Shown here in pieces: positions 57,146-64,000 of a stretch of 64,000 bases of DNA. Source of the DNA: Pseudomonadota bacterium (GTDB lineage: Bacteria; Pseudomonadota; Alphaproteobacteria; UBA8366); assembly GCA_036339585.1 (NCBI GenBank), contig JAYZAS010000018.1, forward strand, positions 105,375 to 169,374. Direction: 5' to 3'. Within the stretch, counting starts at the first letter, position 1, and each line of letters opens with the position of its first letter. The position numbers and the translations under genes are program-made. The notes under the pieces were generated by a model that was not told the origin of the DNA, ran no database searches, and saw only the letters and a program-made list of their open reading frames with translations.

Positions 57146-57380
57146 TTCAAATTTCCCCATTAAAGTTCTTTTTAAAAATTATACGGCAAAAAGATTTCTT
57201 AGGCTTCCAGCTCAATAGCCCCAGCAAGTCAAGTAAAGTCTTTTAAAGTAGTCTAAACCTCAAGTTGCAGTATATTCGATTACGTTCGATTTTCTCCTCA
57301 AAGTTTACCGAATTTAGTCAATTATAACGCTGCTGATCTCAAAAACTGAAACCCAGATAAAGATATGAGGCTATAGTACC

Positions 57381-58397
57381 ATGACATTGAATAATCAGGA
57401 ATGGCTCAACCAAGTTATAGAGGAGCCGATTGACCCGGGGAGACAAATCTGCGACCCGCACCACCACTTATTTATTTGCCGGCCAAACACAGAGGCTAAC
57501 TATTTTCAATCAAAGTTTGCATCTGAGATTTCAAATAGTGGTCACAACATCGTGTCTACGATTTATATAGAATGCAAAGCTATGTATCGAAATGATGGAC
57601 CGGACGAAATGAAACCGGTCGGCGAGGTAGAGTTTGCTAATGGTCAAGCAGCTATGGCGGCCAGTGGTCTGTACGGGAAAACAAAAATTTGTGCTGGCAT
57701 AATTGGCTATGCCGACCTGCGCTTAGGTGCCGCTGTTGGCGAGGTCCTTGATGCAGAGTTGGCAGCAGCTAGAGACAGATTCAGGGGTATAAGGTTCGCG
57801 GGCACATGGAATCCGGACCCTAAAATACGCAATGGCAGCAATAACCCCACAGATAATCAATTCCAAGAAACATTATTTAGGGAGGGCTTTGATGAACTTA
57901 GAAGGCGCAATCTGGTTTTTGAGGCATGGTGCTACCATACACATCTTAAGAAAGTCACCGACCTTGCTCGAGCCTTTCCCGACATTACAATTATCCTAAA
58001 CCACTTCGGAGGCCCCATTGGAGTTGGCTCCTTTGCAGACAAGCGTGACGAGGTTTTTGCACAGTGGCAGATCGATATTAGCGAGCTAGCAACCTGTGAA
58101 AATGTATATGCTAAGCTTGGAGGCTTACAAATGGATGTGAATGGCTTTGAATGGCACAAACGCGTAATGCCACCATCAAGCCGTGAACTTATGGAGGCAA
58201 CAAGGCCTTGGCACTACCATACCATCGATGCATTCGGCACTAACCGTTGCATGTTTGAGTCTAATTTCCCCGTTGATAAATTTAGTTGCAGTTATGGTGT
58301 TTTGTGGAATAGCTTCAAACGCCTAACAGAAAAATTTTCAACCTCAGAGAAAGCGAAATTATTTCACGACAATGCTGTGAAATTATACAGCCTATGA
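57381..58397 (+). CDS. Amidohydrolase family (Amidohydro_2-type) protein
   Basis: A 338-residue TIM-barrel metal hydrolase. The HxH metal motif is visible as CDPHHHLF near residue 25; the strand end ILNHFGGP and the late FGTNRCMFESNFPVD with its conserved Asp are typical of the group holding lactonases (2-pyrone-4,6-dicarboxylate lactonase, fucono-lactonase) and decarboxylases. It is in the accessory catabolic region beside an enoyl-CoA hydratase-like gene, so ring-cleavage or lactone hydrolysis is plausible. Substrate not shown. Confidence 0.85.
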   Translation: MTLNNQEWLNQVIEEPIDPGRQICDPHHHLFICRPNTEANYFQSKFASEISNSGHNIVSTIYIECKAMYRNDGPDEMKPVGEVEFANGQAAMAASGLYGKTKICAGIIGYADLRLGAAVGEVLDAELAAARDRFRGIRFAGTWNPDPKIRNGSNNPTDNQFQETLFREGFDELRRRNLVFEAWCYHTHLKKVTDLARAFPDITIILNHFGGPIGVGSFADKRDEVFAQWQIDISELATCENVYAKLGGLQMDVNGFEWHKRVMPPSSRELMEATRPWHYHTIDAFGTNRCMFESNFPVDKFSCSYGVLWNSFKRLTEKFSTSEKAKLFHDNAVKLYSL

Positions 58398-58484
58398 AAC
58401 CTAAACAGCATCAATATCGATTAGCTGAAGTACTTTGATAAATAGAGCCACTTGGGGTCTTGAATCATTGATATTCCATTCTTT

Positions 58485-58751
58485 TTAGCCTTCTTGCAAA
58501 TAATCGGTCTGCACGATAAATAATTCTGGCTCGTCTTCCTGATTGATTAAGTATTTACTAATGACAATAAATCTACGACCTGCCTTAGAATTTTTGCAAG
58601 GGCTCTTTGCTGACACTACACAGTGCATGGTATCATCTTCAGTAGGGAGCTTGCCACTTGAATGCTCGTTCCATTTGGAGTGGCACCTATCTTTATTATC
58701 GGCCCTAGATGTGTATAAAATATAAGCAAAAAACTTTAGATTGTGTGATTT
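58485..58751 (-). pseudogene. Possible gene remnant on minus strand, no start codon
   Basis: An open minus-strand frame between two TAA stops lacks ATG, GTG or TTG in its first third but reads protein-like, with a charged and Cys-containing stretch (DRCHSKWNEHSSG, CVVSAKSPCKNS, RRFIVISKYL) and a clear end. I recognise no family. It may be the truncated 3' end of a decayed gene, or a small gene with a non-standard start. It fills the left part of the 560-bp gap after the amidohydrolase gene. Confidence 0.35.
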
Positions 58752-58841
58752 TTAGGCTTAAGGATAACTTATTTTCTCTTTTTCTAAATAAAAACAATAT
58801 GTAAGCTTACGGCACGAATTATGCAGAGTTATGCTCAGGAG

Positions 58842-58929
58842 ATAAATGCATCATCTCTCGGATAGATTTTTGAAACACAAACTTATCCGACAATTTTATT
58901 CTGTTGTACTCCGAGAGATAAAGCATCAT
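58842..58929 (+). promoter_or_regulatory. Leader with mutually exclusive hairpins before the ABC operon
   Basis: ATCTCTCGGA at 58853-58862 is perfectly complementary to TCCGAGAGAT at 58910-58919, and the overlapping TCGGATA at 58858-58864 is complementary to TATCCGA at 58884-58890. The two pairings cannot form together. A near-direct repeat ATAAATGCATCAT (58842-58854) and ATAAAGCATCAT (58918-58929) flanks the pair. It lies 30-117 bp before the binding-protein start. This could be an attenuator-like RNA switch or a double operator; no known riboswitch consensus was recognised. Confidence 0.5.
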
Positions 58930-58958
58930 TAGTTTGAAACCTAGGGAGAACGTACTTC

Positions 58959-59966
58959 ATGACAAAACATATAAATAGTTTTTTTGTGGCAATCGGCTTG
59001 ATGGCCTTTGCCTTTTGTAATTCTGCGGCATCAGTAGCGAAAGAATCAAATTTAATTTTCTATTCTTCTCTCAGCACCGCCGCTCAAGCCACGCTAGTCA
59101 AGGCAATCGAAAAAAAATTTCCCGATATAAAGGTCGAATCAATTACTGCTGGAGGCGTTAGCCTTTATCAACGTTTCGTTGCAGAGCGAACCGCTGGCAA
59201 AGGTAAAATTGATTTACTGCACTTCAGTTATACTCCCGGTTGGTATGATCTAGCAAAACGGGGATACGTGAGTAATGTAACTCAGTTTCCCGAAGCTAAA
59301 AAGTTTCCAGCCTGGGGTAAGGATGAAAAGGCACAATGGGTAGGCCTTCGCGCGCCAACGCTGCAAGTAATTTACAACACAGATAATGTAAAACCAGGCG
59401 AGGAGCCGAAAAGTTTTGCTGAGCTTACTACACCAAAATGGAAGGACCGACTGGTACTAGTTGATCCCTTCCAATCAGCAGGTCTTTGGGATTTCTTTTA
59501 TGCGGCTGACGGCTTTGGTGAAAAGTATATCAAAGGGCTATTATATAACGGCGCGCTTGTGCAATCGCGGATGGGAGCATCAACCGAGCGCGTTGCAACC
59601 GGTGAACGGGACGTAACAATGGTGTTTGAGTATATAGCTATTCGGCGCATCAACAAAGGCGCCAAAATCAAAATAGCCCCCATGAAAGAGGGAACACCTG
59701 TCGTTCCCGCTTCTTTTGGCATGGTTAAAGGCGCCCCGAACCCGAAGAATGCCGAAAAAGTGTACAGGTGGATTCTTTCTAAAGAAGGGCAAACAGTCAT
59801 AACACAAGACGTTAAAATAAATTCAGCTCGCTCCGATGTGCCTCACGTAAAAGGTATTCCATACCCTTTCAAAGCGATCAGTTCTAATGCTGAGAAAGTT
59901 TATAAAGAACAGAATAAATACCGAGACTTTATGACCAAGCATATTCGCGAGGCTAAAAAGAAATAA
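58959..59966 (+). CDS. ABC transporter substrate-binding protein (FbpA-like fold)
   Basis: A 335-residue periplasmic protein with a signal peptide (about residues 1-27) followed by LIFYSSLSTAAQATLVKAIEKKFPDI, the usual opening of the Fe(III)/thiamine/aminoethylphosphonate/putrescine-type SBP group. The paired Tyr ligands of the iron-binding FbpA are not evident; the comparable region reads VFEYIAIRRI. Iron is therefore doubtful as ligand. It is followed by permease and ATPase genes and an asparaginase-like gene, which suggests a nitrogen- or amide-containing substrate. Confidence 0.85.
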   Translation: MTKHINSFFVAIGLMAFAFCNSAASVAKESNLIFYSSLSTAAQATLVKAIEKKFPDIKVESITAGGVSLYQRFVAERTAGKGKIDLLHFSYTPGWYDLAKRGYVSNVTQFPEAKKFPAWGKDEKAQWVGLRAPTLQVIYNTDNVKPGEEPKSFAELTTPKWKDRLVLVDPFQSAGLWDFFYAADGFGEKYIKGLLYNGALVQSRMGASTERVATGERDVTMVFEYIAIRRINKGAKIKIAPMKEGTPVVPASFGMVKGAPNPKNAEKVYRWILSKEGQTVITQDVKINSARSDVPHVKGIPYPFKAISSNAEKVYKEQNKYRDFMTKHIREAKKK

Positions 59967-60008
59967 CTTCGACCTGCATAAATCTCAAATTAATAGCATC
60001 CCCACACT

Positions 60009-61709
60009 ATGAATATGTTTAAGTTTCCAAGCACCGTTCGTATTCTAGAATGGGGATGCCTTTTTTTTGTCGGATTCATTGTTCTCTACCCATTGTTCTG
60101 GCTGCTGTTGGGCAGTGTAAAGCCCGACCTCTCTAGCAACGAATATAATTTGGATGCGTTCGTTGCAATTTATGAGTCTCAATACATGGGAGAAGTCCTT
60201 CGTAATACTGCCGTTATGTCGATTGGTGTCACAATTCTTGCGGTCTTGATTGGCGTGCCATTGGCTTGGATAGTAGGTCGCACTGACACCCCCTTCAAAG
60301 ACTATATCAGCATGACAGCGATACTGCCGTTTATCATGCCGCCAGTTGTTGTAGCTGTTGCATGGGCATATCTGGGCACACCAAGGGTTGGATTCGTCAA
60401 TATGTTTTGGAAATGGGTCATGGACACCAAAGACCCTCTATTCGATATATTTACAATGGGCGGTTTAATTTTTGTTATGGCTTTGTCGCTCGCACCCTAT
60501 GTCTTCATATTTACAGTCACCGCATTTAAAAATATGGATCCAACGTTGGAAAATGCGGCTCACATAAGCGGTGCAGACAAGTGGCAAACAACGCTCAGAA
60601 TTACCATTCCAATGGCAGCGCCGGCTATATTATCCGGAGCCTTATTAGTGTTCATTCAATCGCTTGAAATATTTGCAATTCCAGCAACGATTGGTGTATC
60701 GGGTGGCATATACGTATTCGCAACTCAATTGTGGCGGATGATGATCGGCATTCCGCCAAACTTCTCTCATGCCGCAGCAATGTCCATCCCGATCCTATTA
60801 GTTTGTGGTTTAGCTCTTTGGGGACAAACCAAAGCCCTTGGCCGAAGTGCGAAATATACAACAGTTGGAGGCAAAAGTTTTCGGCCACGCTTGATACAAC
60901 TTGGCAAATGGAAATACTTAGCGCTTGGTTTTTCTGGTTTTTATCTTCTAGTGTCGGCAATCTTACCAATGCTAACACTAATTTACGGCACTTTTATATC
61001 AAACCGTGGGCGACCACCTACACTCGAGTTTCTCACGCTTGGGCATATAGAAGAAGTACTGCTTGGAGATGGTGGTGCGGTCATATTACGCTCAATAGAA
61101 AATAGTCTTCTTTTGAGTTTTCTTGGTGCCACAATCGGCATCGCATTAGCGGCCGTAGTCGCCTACTTTGTAATTAGGAGTAAGTGGCGCTTGCGCGGCA
61201 CGCTCGATTTTCTTGCACTGATTCCTGTAGCCATACCAGGTGCAGTAATCGCTATAGCAATGTTATGGGCTTATATTCGTGAACCGTTCAATCTTTACCA
61301 TACTCTCTGGATAATACTTCTTGCCTACATAACACGGTTCCTCCCGTTTGGCGTAAAGGCTGTTTCAAATTCTATCACTCAAATTCATGAAGAGCTCGAG
61401 CGGGCAGCCGCTATCAGCGGGGCAAACTGGTTCACTGTTTTTTGGCGAGTTCTAGTGCCGCTGGCAATGCCAGGAATAGTCGCTGGATGGATAATTTTAT
61501 TTGTGTCAATGATGCGTGAGCTATCAGCTTCTATAATGCTTTTTAGCTCGAATAAGGAAGTTATTGGCACCATTCTGATACAACTTTATGACGAGGGATT
61601 ATTTTCGCACGTATGTATTTTGTCATTGATAATTGTGATCCTGTCACTTGGGTCAGTGGCATTGGTACGTTGGCTCACCAAACAAACTGATGTGGAGGGA
61701 ATAACCTAA
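60009..61709 (+). CDS. ABC transporter permease, two fused membrane domains (FbpB-like)
   Basis: A 566-residue inner-membrane protein with about 12 helices. Two copies of the permease coupling motif are visible: LENAAHISGADKWQTTLRITIPMAAPAI in the first half and LERAAAISGANWFTVFWRVLVPLAMPGI in the second, so one chain supplies both channel halves as in FbpB-type importers. The stop overlaps the ATPase start. Confidence 0.92.
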   Translation: MNMFKFPSTVRILEWGCLFFVGFIVLYPLFWLLLGSVKPDLSSNEYNLDAFVAIYESQYMGEVLRNTAVMSIGVTILAVLIGVPLAWIVGRTDTPFKDYISMTAILPFIMPPVVVAVAWAYLGTPRVGFVNMFWKWVMDTKDPLFDIFTMGGLIFVMALSLAPYVFIFTVTAFKNMDPTLENAAHISGADKWQTTLRITIPMAAPAILSGALLVFIQSLEIFAIPATIGVSGGIYVFATQLWRMMIGIPPNFSHAAAMSIPILLVCGLALWGQTKALGRSAKYTTVGGKSFRPRLIQLGKWKYLALGFSGFYLLVSAILPMLTLIYGTFISNRGRPPTLEFLTLGHIEEVLLGDGGAVILRSIENSLLLSFLGATIGIALAAVVAYFVIRSKWRLRGTLDFLALIPVAIPGAVIAIAMLWAYIREPFNLYHTLWIILLAYITRFLPFGVKAVSNSITQIHEELERAAAISGANWFTVFWRVLVPLAMPGIVAGWIILFVSMMRELSASIMLFSSNKEVIGTILIQLYDEGLFSHVCILSLIIVILSLGSVALVRWLTKQTDVEGIT

Positions 61710-62791
61710 TGCAGAACGTCCGCGTAGAAAATCTCGTGAAGCGCTTCGGTGACGTGACTGCAGTTGCCGGTGTTTCTTTCAATGTGCCAAAAGGCGAATT
61801 ACTCACTTTATTAGGACCAAGTGGATGCGGAAAAACGACGACACTGAATATGATTGCGGGTTTTGAAGATCCAGATGGCGGAGACGTTTTTGTTGGTGAC
61901 CGGCTAATATCTAGCTCAAGTGAAAATGTACTTTTGCCGCCGCATGAACGTAACCTGGGGATGGTATTTCAATCTTACGGTCTTTGGCCACATTTAAAGG
62001 TTTGCGAGAATGTGGCCTTTGGATTGCAAATGCGAAAAGCAGGCAAAAGCCATATATCTGGAGCAGTGGATAGGGCACTTGATTTGGTTCGTCTTAATGG
62101 TTTAGGCGATCGTTACCCGTCACAGCTATCTGGAGGCCAACAGCAGCGCGTTGCATTTGCGCGCGCGTTAGTCTACGAGCCTGATGTATTGTTACTTGAT
62201 GAGCCACTATCAAATCTCGATGCGGCTCTGCGTGAAGAGATGAGGCTCGAGTTAAAAGAGCTACAGGCCGAAACAGGCATAACGACGATATTTGTCACTC
62301 ATGACCAAGTCGAAGCGATGGTAATGAGCGACACAATTATAGTTATGAATAATGGCCATATCGAGCAGATGGGCCCACCCAGCGAAGTCTATCAGAAACC
62401 TGCAAATCAATTCGTTGCTGGCTTTGTCGGCGTGTCAAATCTTCTGTCTGCTGAGATAGTTGACGTTCCCGGAAGCGATGGAAAAACACCAATAAAACTC
62501 GGAGAAACAATAATTTTTTGCGATGCCATGGGAGCAATTAAAGGTGATCAAGTCACCCTTTCGATTAGGCCCGAAGACTTGGTCGTTGTCCCTAAAAAGC
62601 CGAAGAAAAATGAACCAAATATTCTGCAATGCACTATAGAAAAGTCTGTATACATGGGGGGCATGCTGGAAATATGGGCCGACGCATACGGTCAACAATT
62701 ACGCATTCACGGCCACCGTTTGCCGATATTGAGCAGAGACGATATTGTTTATGTGCATATAGATCCGTTATCGGTAAAAATTATTGCTTAA
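61709..62791 (+). CDS. ABC transporter ATP-binding protein (FbpC/PotA-like)
   Basis: A 360-residue ATPase with Walker A GPSGCGKTT at residues 36-44, the Q-loop in MVFQSYGLWPH, signature LSGGQQQR, Walker B VLLLDEPLSNLD and H-loop FVTHDQVEAM. After about residue 235 a TOBE-type regulatory domain follows. It energises the fused permease encoded just upstream and completes the importer. Confidence 0.94.
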   Translation: MQNVRVENLVKRFGDVTAVAGVSFNVPKGELLTLLGPSGCGKTTTLNMIAGFEDPDGGDVFVGDRLISSSSENVLLPPHERNLGMVFQSYGLWPHLKVCENVAFGLQMRKAGKSHISGAVDRALDLVRLNGLGDRYPSQLSGGQQQRVAFARALVYEPDVLLLDEPLSNLDAALREEMRLELKELQAETGITTIFVTHDQVEAMVMSDTIIVMNNGHIEQMGPPSEVYQKPANQFVAGFVGVSNLLSAEIVDVPGSDGKTPIKLGETIIFCDAMGAIKGDQVTLSIRPEDLVVVPKKPKKNEPNILQCTIEKSVYMGGMLEIWADAYGQQLRIHGHRLPILSRDDIVYVHIDPLSVKIIA

Positions 62792-62838
62792 GACATTAAA
62801 CTTTCTGTTTGGATCCTCGATCCATTGAGAGACCTTTG

Positions 62839-63837
62839 ATGAAGCCACTTATTTATGTTGTTGCGACCGGCGGAACAATTGCATCCAACTATGTAGTGTC
62901 TGAAGGTGACTTAGCTGCCCCAGCAACTGTAGATGATCTAATTTCTGCCACACCAGAAATAGCTACCTTTGCGGATGTCCGATCGTTACAACATACCAAT
63001 ATCACGAGCGACCTTATGGATATTTCTAACGTTGTTGAGCTAGGAAAGCTCGTTCGCAAATTACTAGAGGATGATGTGGTTGCGGGTGTTGTGATTACGC
63101 ATGGTACCGCTACATTGGAAGAAACTGCATTCTTCCTCGACCTTACCATAAAAAATGAAAAACCCGTGGTTGTAACTGGAGCCATGCGCAATCTGTCCGA
63201 AACGGATGCGGATGGCCCCCGCAATATCCTTTATAGCGTATTGACTGCAGCCCATAGCGACTCCCGCAGTCGCGGAGTTTTAGTCTGTTTCAACGGGGAA
63301 ATCTATAGTGCCCGCGATGTGATCAAAGTCCACTCCATGCAAGTTAACGCCTACGCATCGCGCGATAGCGGACCTCTCGGTATGGTTTCGAAAGACGGTT
63401 TGATATATTTTGCAAAACCGGAGCGTCGCATCTTCATTAACGTTGAAGAGATGAGTGCCAATGTCCAATTGTTAAAAGTCACTCAGGGCATTGATGATCT
63501 TTTAATTCGGGCATGTATAGAAAATGATGTTGATGGCATTGTCATCGAGGGCATTGGCGCCGGCAACGTAAATATACCATATTACAATGCCGTTTGCGAT
63601 GCGCTTAGTGCAGACATCCCCGTAGTAATAGGTCATCGTATGTCTAGTGGCAGTCCTTTCTTCAACAAAGGACACAATGGTTCATTCAAAAGTATGATTG
63701 ATAAAGGAGCTATTCCCTGTGGTTATTTAAGCTGCGTTAAAGCCCGCATCTTGTTAATGGTTGCGCTCTCGCATAATAGTGAAATAGAAACAGTACGGCA
63801 TATATTTTCACAGGTATCTGCAGTTCACTCGTTGTAA
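62839..63837 (+). CDS. Asparaginase family protein
   Basis: A 332-residue L-asparaginase-type amidohydrolase. The first active-site region ATGGTIAS gives the nucleophile Thr, and VITHGTATLEETA carries the second Thr and the Asp-like pocket region; the C-terminal domain holds GIGAGNVN and HRMSSGSPF. Members hydrolyse asparagine, glutamine or related amides, some within catabolic operons. It starts at ATG 62839 (frame open from 62809) 47 bp after the ATPase, so it likely acts on the imported compound. Confidence 0.88.
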   Translation: MKPLIYVVATGGTIASNYVVSEGDLAAPATVDDLISATPEIATFADVRSLQHTNITSDLMDISNVVELGKLVRKLLEDDVVAGVVITHGTATLEETAFFLDLTIKNEKPVVVTGAMRNLSETDADGPRNILYSVLTAAHSDSRSRGVLVCFNGEIYSARDVIKVHSMQVNAYASRDSGPLGMVSKDGLIYFAKPERRIFINVEEMSANVQLLKVTQGIDDLLIRACIENDVDGIVIEGIGAGNVNIPYYNAVCDALSADIPVVIGHRMSSGSPFFNKGHNGSFKSMIDKGAIPCGYLSCVKARILLMVALSHNSEIETVRHIFSQVSAVHSL

Positions 63838-64000
63838 ACCAGAGTTTATAAAGTGTTTCAATAATTTTGTTCACTAAAAATTTTATTTTTTTATTATTTG
63901 TAGAGTAATTTATATTTTTATCTACAATTTTTATTTAGATATTTTGAAATTTATTTCAAAAAATTTATTTTTACGTGTTATTTGTGGTCTTAATAAATAT
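63838..64000. other. AT-rich terminal stretch, no gene seen
   Basis: The last 160 bases are very AT-rich, with long T and A runs, similar to 34.6-36.2 kb and 2.9-3.1 kb. No gene or RNA is supported before the window ends. Confidence 0.6.

Noticed and set aside
58801..58958. Fur box in the leader of the FbpA-like operon
   Set aside because: No GATAATGATAATCATTATC-like or alphaproteobacterial Fur/Irr motif was visible; the structure seen there is of another type.

Overview
The window reads as a chromosomal segment of a moderately AT-rich alphaproteobacterium, probably a free-living marine or aquatic lineage. Evidence for the class: a MipZ-type ParA ATPase; 5-aminolevulinate synthase (HemA); an imuA-imuB-dnaE2 cassette preceded by a perfect alphaproteobacterial LexA box (GTTC-N7-GTTC); a hopanoid-type glycosyltransferase (HpnB); and the pdxH / surface lipoprotein / J-protein / fabI / aroC neighbourhood familiar from Rhodospirillales-like genomes. 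I cannot fix the order or genus from sequence alone. No rRNA, tRNA, CRISPR array, IS element or prophage was seen.

Layout. 1-8.4 kb: a membrane J-protein (cut by the window edge) with mipZ, a lipoprotein, an SDR, an asparagine-synthase-like amidotransferase with a GT4 glycosyltransferase, a DASS-type carboxylate transporter and a TylF-like methyltransferase. 8.5-13.9 kb: the SOS mutasome operon. 14.3-20.8 kb: an RraA-like aldolase, a TauD-like dioxygenase, a small unknown protein and an RND efflux pump. 20.9-33.9 kb: core metabolism (deacetylase-like protein, xseB, ispA, tlyA, hpnB, aroC, fabI, J-protein, pdxH, hemA). The dxs gene that often lies between ispA and tlyA in this class is absent here.

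33.9-36.2 kb is a decayed stretch: a TPR pseudogene and then about 1.6 kb of very AT-rich DNA with possible coding remnants. 36.2-42.3 kb holds msrA, an NSS-type transporter and a 1268-residue FecR/RTX secreted protein. 42.3-47.0 kb is a zinc-acquisition locus: znuA with a His-rich porin-like protein diverges from zur-znuC-znuB, and a Zur-box-like palindrome lies between them. 47.2-50.1 kb carries an Asp/Glu-racemase-like protein with only one of the two usual cysteines, a small secreted Cys protein and an OGT-like TPR glycosyltransferase.

50.1-63.8 kb looks like an accessory catabolic region: TauD-like dioxygenase, MmgE/PrpD protein, Zn-dependent dehydrogenase, MFS carrier, cupin protein, enoyl-CoA hydratase family protein, amidohydrolase, and a complete ABC importer followed by an asparaginase-family hydrolase. 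The substrate is not evident. The leader of the ABC operon has two mutually exclusive hairpins flanked by a direct repeat, the most unusual regulatory structure seen. I did not find a clearly new multi-gene system. The best leads are the zinc locus with its porin, the ABC/asparaginase operon with its leader, and the FecR/RTX protein.
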